Part shown: positions 8,014-16,557 of the stretch, in pieces
How positions within the stretch are numbered: the first letter of the stretch is position 1
How the letters are laid out: each line of letters begins with the position of its first letter
NCBI GenBank assembly: GCA_965222445.1
Contig: CBDCTY010000002.1
Coordinates: 1,116,001-1,180,000 of the forward strand
Length of the DNA: 64,000 bases
Direction: 5' to 3'
From: GCA-958296115 sp965222445
Lineage (GTDB): Bacteria; Chloroflexota; Dehalococcoidia; Lucifugimonadales; CAJWER01
Position numbers and translations under genes: made by a program
The notes under the pieces: generated by a model
Databases searched by the model: none
The model's input: only the letters and a program-made list of their open reading frames with translations
Told to the model about the DNA's origin: nothing

Positions 8014-9138
8014 TCAGTCCTGCGAGACGCCCATGAGGCGGGCCATGTTCCCTCCGACGATCAGGTCTACCTGGTCGTCCGGGAGGAAGTCCGAGCATAT
8101 GCGGATGTGCTCGAGGTTCTGCCGGTAGGTGTAGAAGCGCATGACCATCGGTATGTCGGTGCCCCACATGAGTCTCTCGACCCCTACCCTATCCACGAGC
8201 TTCTCCATGGTGGGCCGGACCTCGGTCATCGGGTAGTCCCACACGCCTCCCAGGAAGATGGCGAACAGGAGCTGCATGTAGAACCCGCTGCTGTCCGGAA
8301 CCGCCTCGTACACCGCGTCCGGAATGTTCAGCCCGTCGCCGTCTATGAACATCCTCCAGCTCAGGCCGTGGGTGAGAACGACCGGCACGTCCGGGTACCG
8401 CTCCATCCACCCGTCGATCATCCGCAGCTGCCCAACCAAGGCGTCGACGGGTGCGCCTCGTTGGGTCGCCAGCGACGAGAAGCTCGGCGTGACGAAGAGC
8501 GGGGCGCCCAGCTCGGCGACCGCGTCCCAGAAGGGCGTGAAGCTGGCGCGGGTCCAGTCCTCGGACTGCCCGTAGAGCGGCAGGTGGTCCGGCAGGAGCT
8601 GGACGCCGTGGAGCCCCTGCGTTTTGATGGCATGCTGGAGCTTGGCTATCGAGCCCTCCACGTCCGTCGTGATCAGCCACTCCTCCACGTGGGCGAGGCC
8701 CTGGAGCCTGTCGGGGAACCGGCGGCAGCACTCGGCGACGAAGTCGTTGCCAATGCCCAGGTAGGGGGTGCGGTGGAGCATCGCCATGTCGACGCCCGCG
8801 TAGTCCATCTCGGCGACGAGCGAGTCCGCCGAGTAGCCCATGTCCGTAACCGAAGGCGGCATGTACTGCTTGACGTACGTCTCGCCGTCCACCGTCCACT
8901 CGAATCTGCCGAACGCCGCGGCGCGGAACTGAGCGTCCTTGAGCGCGCCGAAGTCCCAGCCGCCGTCGGGATCTGCGAGCCCGCTGTTGTCCGCCTGCGC
9001 CCTGTCCCGCGCACGCCATACCGGCTGGAAGTGGCGCGCTATCCCGAGCTGCAGGTGCTTGCGGAACTGGTCCGCGTCGTCGAACCCCGCCTTGCCTCGC
9101 AGGTCTGGGAAGCAGTATGCGTGACCGTCGTATATCAT
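8014..9138 (-). CDS. Amidohydrolase-2 family metal-dependent hydrolase
   Basis: A 374-aa TIM-barrel hydrolase of the amidohydrolase-2 (ACMSD/LigW-like) family. The N-terminal metal motif is DGHAYCFPDL, where the usual HxH is HAY. Later landmarks are MDYAGVDMAMLHR, VVLTHGLSWRMF (metal His) and LMWGTDIPM with the conserved Asp near the C-terminus. It resembles the gene at 25148-26239, which shares the DSHAHCFP-type start, the MPP(S/T)-x5-SADS/PPEY region, the THGLS motif and the GGN(M/L)xRL C-terminus, so the two are paralogues. The substrate is unknown; decarboxylation or hydrolysis of a carboxylated metabolite would fit the family. Confidence 0.85.
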   Translation of the reverse strand: MIYDGHAYCFPDLRGKAGFDDADQFRKHLQLGIARHFQPVWRARDRAQADNSGLADPDGGWDFGALKDAQFRAAAFGRFEWTVDGETYVKQYMPPSVTDMGYSADSLVAEMDYAGVDMAMLHRTPYLGIGNDFVAECCRRFPDRLQGLAHVEEWLITTDVEGSIAKLQHAIKTQGLHGVQLLPDHLPLYGQSEDWTRASFTPFWDAVAELGAPLFVTPSFSSLATQRGAPVDALVGQLRMIDGWMERYPDVPVVLTHGLSWRMFIDGDGLNIPDAVYEAVPDSSGFYMQLLFAIFLGGVWDYPMTEVRPTMEKLVDRVGVERLMWGTDIPMVMRFYTYRQNLEHIRICSDFLPDDQVDLIVGGNMARLMGVSQD

Positions 9139-9148
9139 CCCAGCCCCC

Positions 9149-9258
9149 TAGTGATCCAGCTTCACCTCAAGGAGAACTGCCCCTCTACAGGCTCAGGGCG
9201 AACGATACTTCATAGCCCCGTTTGTGCTGAGCTCGTCGAAGCACCTCTTGAGATAGTC
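9149..9258. repeat. R3 repeat copy 2 fused to a DUF4352 3' relic
   Basis: The right part (about 9171-9258) matches the R3 repeat near tgt, sharing AGGCTCAGGGCGAACGAT and CTCTTGAGATAGTC. The left 25 bp (9149 onward) match the 3' ends of the two lipoprotein genes at 9261 and 10157, and read LLEVKLDH-stop on the minus strand. This looks like the remnant of a third tandem lipoprotein gene cut off by the repeat. Confidence 0.4.
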
Positions 9259-9260
9259 CC

Positions 9261-9938
9261 CTAGTTGTCCAGCTTCACCTCGATGCCCAGCAGCTGCGAC
9301 CTGAGCCGCAGGTCCGTGGCGTCCGACGCGATGTCGAAGGCGATGACCGTCGTCCCCTCCTCGCCGTGCAGCACGAACTCCCTCGGGTCGAACAGGTCCT
9401 GCTGGAGGGCAAAGGCCGCCGAGCCGTCGAAGTGGTCGTCCACGAAGTTCATCGGCTCCCATTCACGCCCCGTAGCGTCGGCCAGGGTGAAGCCGTTGTT
9501 GATGTGGGCGCCGGGCTTCAGCAGACCGTCGGTCTCGTTGGTCACCGTGTAGTTGACTATGAAGTAGACGCCGCGCTTGGCCTTGTACTGCTCGCCCTTC
9601 AGCAGGCTGGCCCCGTAGGCCGCGCCCAGCTTCGCAACGGTATCCTCCTCGACCTTGACGTCCCGCTCAGTGGAGTTGACCGTCATCTTTATGTTGCCCG
9701 ACAGGGGAGGCTCGCCGATGGGGCCGGGCAGGACGCTCGCGTCCAGTGTCAGCGAGTCGCCGATGCCGGCCTGCTCGCCGAGCGAAGCCAGGTCCTTGGC
9801 CTCCGCCGTGGGAAGCTGCAGGGGGTGCTCGCCCGACTCTTCGCGGGTCTGAGACTCCGTGCGGGAGGAGCACGCTCCAGCAGTCAACAGGACAACCAGT
9901 GCGAGCACGAGGAAATGGAACGGCGCAAGTCTATTCAT
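9261..9938 (-). CDS. DUF4352-like lipoprotein (tandem copy A)
   Basis: A 225-aa exported lipoprotein: MNRLAPFHFLVLALVVLLTAGAC is a signal peptide with lipobox TAGAC. The C-terminal two thirds carry the YFIVNYTVTNETD motif followed by NNGFTLADATGREW and a PREFVLHGEEGTTVIAFDI end, the pattern of DUF4352/telomeric-repeat-binding-like immunoglobulin-fold proteins. It has the same length as the neighbour at 10157-10834 and is about two-thirds identical to it by eye, so it arose by tandem duplication. The function is unknown; it is probably a cell-surface protein. Confidence 0.8.
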   Translation of the reverse strand: MNRLAPFHFLVLALVVLLTAGACSSRTESQTREESGEHPLQLPTAEAKDLASLGEQAGIGDSLTLDASVLPGPIGEPPLSGNIKMTVNSTERDVKVEEDTVAKLGAAYGASLLKGEQYKAKRGVYFIVNYTVTNETDGLLKPGAHINNGFTLADATGREWEPMNFVDDHFDGSAAFALQQDLFDPREFVLHGEEGTTVIAFDIASDATDLRLRSQLLGIEVKLDN

Positions 9939-10063
9939 CGCCCCCTCCTATCGCCTTCTGGCCCGTTCCGGCACCATCAGGCGGAAGGGGCCGCTACTGT
10001 CGACGGACTCGGCAGACCTACCCGCAACTGGCCTCATGCCCATCCTTTGTGGCTACACCGTAG

Positions 10064-10083
10064 GGGCGGGTTTGAACCCGCCC
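10064..10083. repeat. GGGCGGGTT hairpin repeat between tandem lipoproteins
   Basis: A perfect 9-bp inverted repeat, GGGCGGGTT and AACCCGCCC, with a TG spacer, within the 218-bp gap between the two lipoprotein genes. No T-run follows on either strand, so it is a dispersed hairpin repeat rather than a clear terminator. Confidence 0.5.
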
Positions 10084-10156
10084 TGTCCCTGCCCAGGGAC
10101 GCCGACCCGGCGACGCAGTCTATGGCCGCACCATGCCAACTCGGTGCCTGTATCGC

Positions 10157-10834
10157 CTAGTAGTCCAGCTTCACCTCTAGCCCAAGCAGCTCCGACCTGA
10201 GCCGCAGGTCCTTCGCGTCTGATGGGATGTCGAAGCCAAGGGTCGTCGCCTTCTCCTCGCCCTGCAGCACGAACTCCCTCGGGTCGAACAGGTCCTGCTG
10301 TAGGGCGAAGGCCGCCGAGCCGTCGATGTGGTCCCCCTGGAAGGTCATGGGCTTCCACTCCCGCCCCGTGCCGTCTGCCAGGGTGAAGCTGCCGTTGATA
10401 TGAGCGCCCGGCTTGAGCAGGCCGTCGGTCTCGTTGGTCACCGTGTAGTTGACTGCAAAGAAGACGCCGCGCTTGGAGTTGTACTGTCCCTCCTTGTACC
10501 CTCCCGTATAGGCTGCGCCCAGTCTCGGCACCGTCTCCTCCAGAAGCTTGACGTCCCGCTCGGTCGAGTCGACCTGCATTTTGATGTTGCCCGACAGCGG
10601 CTGCTCTCCCATGGGCCCCGGCAGGACACTCCCGTCCATGTCGAAGGACTCGCCCAGAGCAACCTGCTTGCCGAGCGACGCCAGCTCCTTGGCCGCTGCG
10701 GTGGGAAGCGTCGCCGCGCCGCGGCCCCCGAAGTCGGTGGACTGCGAATCACCGCCAGAGGAGGAGCACGCCGCCGAGAGCAGCAGGACGATCAGCGCGG
10801 TCACCAGTATGTGGACGGTCGCCTGTCTCTTCAT
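10157..10834 (-). CDS. DUF4352-like lipoprotein (tandem copy B)
   Basis: Paralogue of the gene at 9261-9938, also 225 aa. The start at 10834 gives MKRQATVHILVTALIVLLLSAAC with lipobox SAAC, followed by Ser/Gly-rich SSGGDSQSTDFGG. A longer frame to 10918 adds a basic, implausible N-terminus. The conserved core includes FAVNYTVTNETDGLLKPGAHI and FALQQDLFDPREFVLQGEE. The duplicates probably bind or sense something at the cell surface; nothing nearby tells what. Confidence 0.8.
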   Translation of the reverse strand: MKRQATVHILVTALIVLLLSAACSSSGGDSQSTDFGGRGAATLPTAAAKELASLGKQVALGESFDMDGSVLPGPMGEQPLSGNIKMQVDSTERDVKLLEETVPRLGAAYTGGYKEGQYNSKRGVFFAVNYTVTNETDGLLKPGAHINGSFTLADGTGREWKPMTFQGDHIDGSAAFALQQDLFDPREFVLQGEEKATTLGFDIPSDAKDLRLRSELLGLEVKLDY

Positions 10835-10966
10835 CGCTCTCTCCTGCCGATTCTGCCCCGTCGACGGATTCCAGGATAGCCGGGGTTTTCGTCGAGGGCG
10901 CTGTGAGTGTAAGGTCATGGGAGCGGCGTGTCAAAGCTCACGCCATTCCACCCGCAGGATGGGAAC

Positions 10967-11671
10967 ATGTACCGGATAGGCACCTCAGGATACAACTACC
11001 CCGAATGGAAGGGCAGCTTCTATCCCGAGAAGATGCCCGCCGCCAGGATGCTGCCCTACTACGCCGAGCGCTTCTCCACCGTGGAGATCAACTACACCTT
11101 CTACCGTATGCCGAGCGAGAAGACCATCGAAGGCTGGGTGGAGGCAACGCCGGACGGCTTCCTGTTCACCCTCAAGGCGTTGCGGCGGATCACCCACCAC
11201 GCGAGGCTCAAAGACTGCGAGGACCTCGTAGGCCTGCTGGTCGAGAGGGCGCGCGGACTGGGCGAAAAACTCGGCATCGTCCTCTTCCAGCTCCCGCCCT
11301 ACTTCAAGAAGGACATCGAGACCCTTGGCAGCTTTCTGGACCAGGTGCCCGCAGACATCCGGGCGGCCTTCGAGTTCAGGAGCAAGTCCTGGCTCTCCGA
11401 CGACGTCTACGAGCTGCTGAGGTCCCGCGGGGCCGCCCTGTGCGTGAAGGACGACGAGAAGTTCAGCACCCCCGTCGAGATCACTGCTGGACACGCCTAC
11501 TTCAGGCTGAGGGACGAGGGTTACACCGAGGAGGGCATCGCCGAGTGGGCGGACACCATCCGCGCCGGCACGCGCGGGCTCGACGACGTGTTCATATACT
11601 TCAAGCACGAGGACAAAGGCGTCGGCCCGGAGTTCGCCCGAATGATGACTGCGGCCCTGGAGGCAGGGTAG
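10967..11671 (+). CDS. DUF72 family protein (YecE-like TIM barrel)
   Basis: A 234-aa protein with the DUF72 signature: IGTSGYNYPEWKGSFYP at the N-terminus, FSTVEINYTFYRMP, FTLKALRRITHHARL, LGIVLFQLPPYFKKD, AFEFRSKSW and a YFKHEDKG C-terminus. DUF72 proteins adopt a TIM-barrel-like fold of undefined activity. The ATG at 10967 places the conserved GTSGY near the start and has GGATGGG upstream; a GTG at 10928 would add 13 residues not typical of the family. Confidence 0.87.
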   Translation: MYRIGTSGYNYPEWKGSFYPEKMPAARMLPYYAERFSTVEINYTFYRMPSEKTIEGWVEATPDGFLFTLKALRRITHHARLKDCEDLVGLLVERARGLGEKLGIVLFQLPPYFKKDIETLGSFLDQVPADIRAAFEFRSKSWLSDDVYELLRSRGAALCVKDDEKFSTPVEITAGHAYFRLRDEGYTEEGIAEWADTIRAGTRGLDDVFIYFKHEDKGVGPEFARMMTAALEAG

Positions 11672-11737
11672 CCTCTCTCCACCGAGATCCGTGGGTTATA
11701 CTGGCGCCGGAATACCGATGCAGCCTCCCAGAGAACA

Positions 11738-12415
11738 ATGAGCACGGGCGCCATAGTCGTTGCGGCGGGGAGCAGCAGTCGCATGGGCGGCGTCGACAAG
11801 ATCATGGCGCCCCTGCGCGGCAGGCCCCTCGTCACCTACAGCCTCGACGCCTTCGAGAGCAGCGCGCTCGTATCAAGGGTCGTGCTGGTGGTCCCGCCCG
11901 CGGGCGTCGACGCCCACCACGGACTCGTCAGGGAGCATGGCTACGGTAAGGTCGAGATCGTCCCCGGCGGCGAGAGGCGGCAGGACTCTGTGCGCAACGG
12001 GCTGGATGCCCTGGGCGGCCTGGAGTGGACGATCGTCCACGACGGCGCCCGCCCCTTCATCGACGCCGCGATGATCGAGGCGGGGCTACAGGCCGCGAAG
12101 GCCACGGGCGCGGCGGCTCCCGGCCAGCCCGTCAGCGACACCATCAAGGAGATCGACGACTCGGGCATGGTCGTCCGCACGCTCACGCGCGACCGCCTCA
12201 GGGCCGTGCAGACGCCGCAGGTATTCAGCACCCGGCTCCTCCGGCGCGCGCACGAGCAGGTCCGGGAGGATGTCACGGACGACGCCTCTATGGTCGAGAT
12301 GACCGGCGGCTCGGTCAGGCTCTTCCCCCGCTCCGGCGAGAACCTGAAGGTCACCACCCCGCTGGACCTGGAGATCGCCGAGGCCATCCTGCGGCGGAGG
12401 GCCGGGAACGCGTGA
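11738..12415 (+). CDS. ispD: 2-C-methyl-D-erythritol 4-phosphate cytidylyltransferase
   Basis: IspD couples MEP to CTP in the non-mevalonate isoprenoid pathway. The nucleotide-binding start IVVAAGSSSRMGG-VDKIMAPLRGRPL, PGGERRQDSVRNGL, IVHDGARPFI, and RDRLRAVQTPQVF with TDDASMVE are all present in 225 aa. A TATACT box lies at 11697-11702, and a short frame (ATG 11718, seven codons) ends by overlapping the ispD ATG as ATGA, which may be chance. The stop overlaps ispF by 4 nt. Confidence 0.96.
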   Translation: MSTGAIVVAAGSSSRMGGVDKIMAPLRGRPLVTYSLDAFESSALVSRVVLVVPPAGVDAHHGLVREHGYGKVEIVPGGERRQDSVRNGLDALGGLEWTIVHDGARPFIDAAMIEAGLQAAKATGAAAPGQPVSDTIKEIDDSGMVVRTLTRDRLRAVQTPQVFSTRLLRRAHEQVREDVTDDASMVEMTGGSVRLFPRSGENLKVTTPLDLEIAEAILRRRAGNA

Positions 12416-12894
12416 AGGCCCGCACCGGCATAGGAATCGACGCACACCCCCTCGTCGAGGGGCGCCCCCTCGTGCTGGGCGGCGTTACCGTGCCCTTCGA
12501 CAGGGGCCTCGACGGACACTCCGACGGAGACGTGCTGTCTCACGCAGTCATCGACGCCCTGCTAGGCGCCGCCGGGTTGGGTGACATCGGCGAGCACTTC
12601 CCGTCCGGAGACCCCGCGTACAGGGGAATCGCCAGCGTGGAGCTGCTGGAGCGGACTGCCGGGACCCTCGCCGGGCACTGCTGGCAGGCCACATACGTCG
12701 ATGCTACAATTGTGGCCGAGCGCCCCGTGCTCAGGCCCTTCATGACGCAGATCAGGCGCGGCATTGCCGTGTCTCTCGGCCTCGGAGAAGATATGGTGAG
12801 CGTGAAGGCAACTACCACGGACCACATGGGCTTTACGGGCCGTGGAGAAGGCATCGCCGCCCTGGCCATCGCAACAGTCGAGCCCGTCCAATGA
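12412..12894 (+). CDS. ispF: 2-C-methyl-D-erythritol 2,4-cyclodiphosphate synthase
   Basis: IspF cyclises CDP-ME2P in the MEP pathway, two steps after IspD. The GTG start at 12412 overlaps the ispD stop (GTGA). The 160-aa protein has the metal-binding residues D10 and H12 in GIDAHPL and H44 in DGHSDGDVLSHAVIDALLGA, then GDIGEHFP and KATTTDHMGFTGRGEG. Its stop overlaps the cysS start, so ispD, ispF and cysS are read from one transcript. Confidence 0.96.
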   Translation: MKARTGIGIDAHPLVEGRPLVLGGVTVPFDRGLDGHSDGDVLSHAVIDALLGAAGLGDIGEHFPSGDPAYRGIASVELLERTAGTLAGHCWQATYVDATIVAERPVLRPFMTQIRRGIAVSLGLGEDMVSVKATTTDHMGFTGRGEGIAALAIATVEPVQ

Positions 12895-14258
12895 AGCTCT
12901 ACAACACCCTTTCCGGCAAGACGGAGGCGTTCGCGCCCCGGGACGACGTTGTCAAGATGTACGTCTGCGGCATCACGCCCTACTCGCCGTCCCACCTGGG
13001 CCACGCCCTCAAGGCGGTCGTCTTCGACGTGCTGCGCCGGTATCTCGAATACACCGGCCACACTGTAGGGCACGTCGAGAACTTCACCGACATCGACGAC
13101 AAGATGATCAGGCGGGCGGAGGAGGAGGGCGTCCCCGTTCCCGACCTGGCCGAACGGAACATCCGGCGGTACCTGGTGGAGATGGAGGCACTGAACGTCC
13201 TCCCTGCCCACAAGTACCCGCGCGCCACCAGCGAGATACCGGAGATGCAGGAGATGATCGCGGGGCTCATCGAAAAGGGCGCCGCCTACGCCGTAGACGG
13301 GAGCGTCTACTTCCGCGTCAGGCGGAACGAGGACTACGGCAAGCTCAGCCGCCGGAGCCTCGAGGACATGCAGGGGGGCGCGCGGGTAGAGGCCGAGGAG
13401 GGCAAAGAGGACCTGATCGACTTTGCCCTCTGGAAGGGCCGCAAGCCGGGCGAGCCTTACTGGGACTCCCCCTGGGGACCCGGCAGGCCCGGGTGGCACA
13501 TAGAGTGCAGCGCCATGTCCATGAAGTACCTGGGCACCGTCCTAGACATACACGGCGGCGGCCAGGAGCTGGTCTTCCCGCACCACGAAAACGAGGTCGC
13601 CCAGACCGAGTCCTACACGGACGAACGGCCCATGGCGCGATTCTGGATGCACAACGGGTTGATGAGGCTCGGCGACGAGAAGATGAGCAAGTCCCTAGGC
13701 AACCTCGTGACGGTGAGCGAAGCCCTGGAGCGCTACTCCGCGGACGCGCTGCGGCTCTTCTTCCTCAGCTCCCACTACCGCAGCCCGCTGATGTACACGG
13801 ACGAGGGCGTCGAGGCCCAGGAGCGGGCCGCGGAGCGCCTCCGAAACGCCTCAGAACCGACCGAAGACGCAGCCGGGAGCGCCTCGCTGAACCCGTCGCC
13901 CTTCGCAGAGCGGTTCACCGAGGCGATGGACGACGACATGAACACTCCGAGGGCGCTGGCGGCCCTCTTCGACCTCGTGCGGGAGATAAACCGGGCGAAG
14001 GAGGACGGAACGGGCACGGCCCAAGCGCGGGACGGCCTGCGTGAGTTGGCCGGCGTGCTGGGGCTCACGCTGAAGCGTTCGGAAGGCGGGGGCGACGCCG
14101 CTCCCCTCGTAGACCTGCTGGTCCAGACCCGCGCCGATCTCAGGGCCGCGAAAATGTACGCCCAGGCCGACGGCATCAGGAACAGGCTCGTAGAGCTCGG
14201 ATACGTCCTCGAAGACGGCCCAGACGGCACCACCTGGAAGCGGTCCTCCACGCCTTGA
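12891..14258 (+). CDS. cysS: Cysteinyl-tRNA synthetase
   Basis: A class I synthetase of 455 aa. The HIGH motif is SPSHLGHALK and the KMSKS motif is EKMSKSLGN. The zinc ligands are visible in YVCGITPY, HIECSAM and FPHHENE. ATG 12891 overlaps the ispF stop (ATGA). The ispDF-cysS order is common in several bacterial groups. No lesions are seen. Confidence 0.97.
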   Translation: MKLYNTLSGKTEAFAPRDDVVKMYVCGITPYSPSHLGHALKAVVFDVLRRYLEYTGHTVGHVENFTDIDDKMIRRAEEEGVPVPDLAERNIRRYLVEMEALNVLPAHKYPRATSEIPEMQEMIAGLIEKGAAYAVDGSVYFRVRRNEDYGKLSRRSLEDMQGGARVEAEEGKEDLIDFALWKGRKPGEPYWDSPWGPGRPGWHIECSAMSMKYLGTVLDIHGGGQELVFPHHENEVAQTESYTDERPMARFWMHNGLMRLGDEKMSKSLGNLVTVSEALERYSADALRLFFLSSHYRSPLMYTDEGVEAQERAAERLRNASEPTEDAAGSASLNPSPFAERFTEAMDDDMNTPRALAALFDLVREINRAKEDGTGTAQARDGLRELAGVLGLTLKRSEGGGDAAPLVDLLVQTRADLRAAKMYAQADGIRNRLVELGYVLEDGPDGTTWKRSSTP

Positions 14259-14293
14259 CGGCCGCTTCCGGCCCCGATGCGAGCCAGTGCGGG

Positions 14294-14674
14294 CTACTGC
14301 CCCCTGTACTCGCCGCGCTCCTCCATGACAGCAATCGTGTTGCCGGATGGGTCCTCGAAGAAGGCCATCCACAGCTCGTAGTCGGCGGCGGAGTGGACCA
14401 GCATCGGTCCTCTCCCGATCTCGACGCCGCCCTCTGCCAGCTCGGCGCAGCACGCCTGGATGTCGGCGACGGTGAAGTAGAGAATGGAGTTGGCCGTCGA
14501 GGACTCCCCGGGCGCAGTCGACAGCATCAGCCGGACGCCGCCGCAGTCGAAGAAGGCGAGCCCCGGCGCCGCCATGGCGATGAGCTTCAACCCAAGCCTG
14601 TCACGGTAGAACCCAACGCAGGCATCGAGGTCGCCGACGGCCATTCCCACCTGTCCGATCCTGCCGAGCTTCAT
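14294..14674 (-). CDS. VOC family (glyoxalase/bleomycin-resistance fold) protein
   Basis: A 126-aa vicinal-oxygen-chelate protein with the paired beta-alpha-beta-beta-beta repeats: IGQVGMAVGDLDACVGFYRDRLGL, then ILYFTVADIQACCAELAEGGV and AFFEDPSGNTIAVMEE. The final Glu of the metal site is present. The start at 14674 has GGGAGGG upstream; the longer frame to 14782 is unsupported. The substrate is unknown. It is divergent from the cupredoxin lipoprotein gene, with only 44 bp between starts. Confidence 0.85.
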   Translation of the reverse strand: MKLGRIGQVGMAVGDLDACVGFYRDRLGLKLIAMAAPGLAFFDCGGVRLMLSTAPGESSTANSILYFTVADIQACCAELAEGGVEIGRGPMLVHSAADYELWMAFFEDPSGNTIAVMEERGEYRGQ

Positions 14675-14718
14675 GGTCGCCCTCCCACCGCAGCTCCGGT
14701 TCGAGCTGCCTCTATCAT

Positions 14719-16236
14719 ATGCGTCCCCACCCCGGCCTCGTAAAGGTCCTTCGCGCGGCGCTCCTCGTCTCCCTGGCGGCATTGGCGGCAGCCTGCTTCT
14801 GGGACGAGGGGAGAGAGGCTGCCAGCGACTCCGAGACCGTGCAGTCGGACGCCATCCGCGTAGTGTACCGCGACAAGGGATTCTCGCCGAGGCGCATCGA
14901 GATCGAAGCCGGACGCCAAGTGGTTTTCGTCAACGAGTCCGAGGGCAAGCTCTGGCCGGCGTCCCACATCCACCCCACCCACCAGATTTACCCGGAGTTC
15001 GACTCCAGGGGGAGCGTGGAGCCCGGGGGCGAGTGGGCGTTCACCTTCGACAGACCCGGCTTCTGGCGGTTCCACAACCACGTGTGGCCCGACGACTCCG
15101 GCCTCATCGTAGTGGAGGGAGTCGACGACCGGGCCAAGCCGCCGACTCTCGTCATGGACGCGGACGCCCTCAGCTTCGAGGCGCCCTCGACCCTGAAGCT
15201 CGACGACTACCTCGGCCTGCTCGACGACGACTCGCTGCTGAAGCAGTACCTGGAGCTCTACGGTCCGGCGCATACGGCACAGCTGTTGGCCCATGCGGCC
15301 GAGAATATGCGGGTGCTGTGCCACGACCGCGCCCACGACGTGGGCAGGTTCGCCTACGAGATGTACGGCGCAGTGGCGTTCGCGATCACCAGCCACCAGT
15401 GCGAGGCGGGAGCATACCACGGCGCGACCGAGGCCCTGTTCCAGCAGCGCGGGACGGCGAACCTGGAGGCCGACGTCGAGGTGATATGCCGCGACGCCTC
15501 CGTATTCTTCTACCGGCTCCAGTGCCTGCACGGAGTGGGACACGGGCTGATGGCATGGACGAGCTACGAGCTCTACGACGCCCTCGGCCTGTGCGACCTG
15601 CTGGAGACCGACAGGGACGAGAGGGCCTGCTACTCCGGCGTGTTCATGGAGAACGTGGTGGGCGGGCTCTCGGGCAACATGGGCCACGTCACCGACTACC
15701 TCTCGGACAGCCCCCACTACCCCTGCGACGCCCTCCAGGAGAAGTACATCGGGCCCTGCTACCTGTTCCAGAGCACACGGATGCTGGACCTCTTCAGCGA
15801 GGGTGACGGCGAGAGGGACTACGGCAGTGTCGCCAGGGAGTGCGCCCTAGCGCCTCCCTCAGGGATCGACGACTGCTTCGACAGCCTCGGCAGGGATATC
15901 GCTGCAGAGACGCTGGGCGACCCCGCCCGCGCGGTAGAGCTGTGCAGGTCCCACATCCCGGAGGAGATCAACCGCATCTACTGCCTGCAGGGAACCCTGC
16001 AGGCCAGGTTCCGGGAAACGGCGAGGGAGGCCGAGGCGCTCGGCCTCTGCACCATGCTGGAGATAACGGAAGAGAAGTCCGGGTGCTACTGGATGCTGAT
16101 TACCAGGGCGTTGGAGCTGTACGGCGCCGACAGGGAGTACATGGCCATGTGCAGCAGGATGGAAGGGCCGTATGACGGCTGGTGCCTTAGACGGACGGTC
16201 CCTAAGGGCTCCAACCTGGCGCCGCACAACCGCTGA
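14719..16236 (+). CDS. Lipoprotein with cupredoxin-like and Cys/His-rich domains
   Basis: A 505-aa exported protein with signal peptide and lipobox LAAAC (C26). Residues 45-132 form a cupredoxin-like domain (FSPRRIEIEAGRQVVFVNES, WPASHIHPTHQIYPEF, PGFWRFHNHVWPDDSGLIVV). The usual Cys ligand position is occupied by His in FHNH, so it is not a typical blue-copper site. Residues 150-490 are a long helical region with recurring Cys and His: CHDRAHDVGRFAYEMYG, HQCEAGAYHGATEALF, CLHGVGHGLMAW, CYSGVFMENV and further Cys pairs. I do not recognise this domain by name; the spacing suggests metal or heme binding. It is followed by convergent ybjQ. Confidence 0.72.
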   Translation: MRPHPGLVKVLRAALLVSLAALAAACFWDEGREAASDSETVQSDAIRVVYRDKGFSPRRIEIEAGRQVVFVNESEGKLWPASHIHPTHQIYPEFDSRGSVEPGGEWAFTFDRPGFWRFHNHVWPDDSGLIVVEGVDDRAKPPTLVMDADALSFEAPSTLKLDDYLGLLDDDSLLKQYLELYGPAHTAQLLAHAAENMRVLCHDRAHDVGRFAYEMYGAVAFAITSHQCEAGAYHGATEALFQQRGTANLEADVEVICRDASVFFYRLQCLHGVGHGLMAWTSYELYDALGLCDLLETDRDERACYSGVFMENVVGGLSGNMGHVTDYLSDSPHYPCDALQEKYIGPCYLFQSTRMLDLFSEGDGERDYGSVARECALAPPSGIDDCFDSLGRDIAAETLGDPARAVELCRSHIPEEINRIYCLQGTLQARFRETAREAEALGLCTMLEITEEKSGCYWMLITRALELYGADREYMAMCSRMEGPYDGWCLRRTVPKGSNLAPHNR

Positions 16237-16239
16237 CGG

Positions 16240-16557
16240 CTACTCCTCGACCACGACCGCCGTACCGTAGGCAAGTATCTCGGCGGCCCCGCCCATTATC
16301 CCGGCGGTGATGAATCTGGTGCCGACGACGGCGTTTGCGCCCATAGCTTCGGCCCGCTCCGTCATGCGCATGACCGACTGCTCCCGCGACTGGGCCAGCA
16401 GCTTGGTGTACTCCTCGATCTCACCGCCGACGATGCTGCGGAACCCCGCAACGATGTCCTTTCCGATGTGCCTGGCCCTCACGGAGTTGGCCATGACCAG
16501 CCCGAGCACCTGAACCGTGCGCCTGCCCTCGACGGCGTCCGTCGTCGTCACGATCAA
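16240..16557 (-). CDS. ybjQ: YbjQ/UPF0145 family protein
   Basis: A 105-aa protein matching the YbjQ (DUF74) family: VQVLGLVMANSVRARHIGKDIVAGFRSIVGGEI, MTERAEAMGANAVVG, and the AAEILAYGTAVVVE end. The start is a TTG at 16557 that overlaps the stop of the preceding membrane-protein gene (TTGA), with AGGAGA 7 nt upstream. Upstream in-frame sequence is the shadow of that gene. These small pentameric proteins have no defined role. Confidence 0.85.
   Translation of the reverse strand: MIVTTTDAVEGRRTVQVLGLVMANSVRARHIGKDIVAGFRSIVGGEIEEYTKLLAQSREQSVMRMTERAEAMGANAVVGTRFITAGIMGGAAEILAYGTAVVVEE

Noticed and set aside
10064..10083. Rho-independent terminator
   Set aside because: Strong GC hairpin but no following T-run on either strand; it behaves as a dispersed repeat.
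11718..11741. Seven-codon leader peptide before ispD
   Set aside because: The frame is tiny, lacks a Shine-Dalgarno and has no repeated regulatory codons; the ATGA overlap may be chance.
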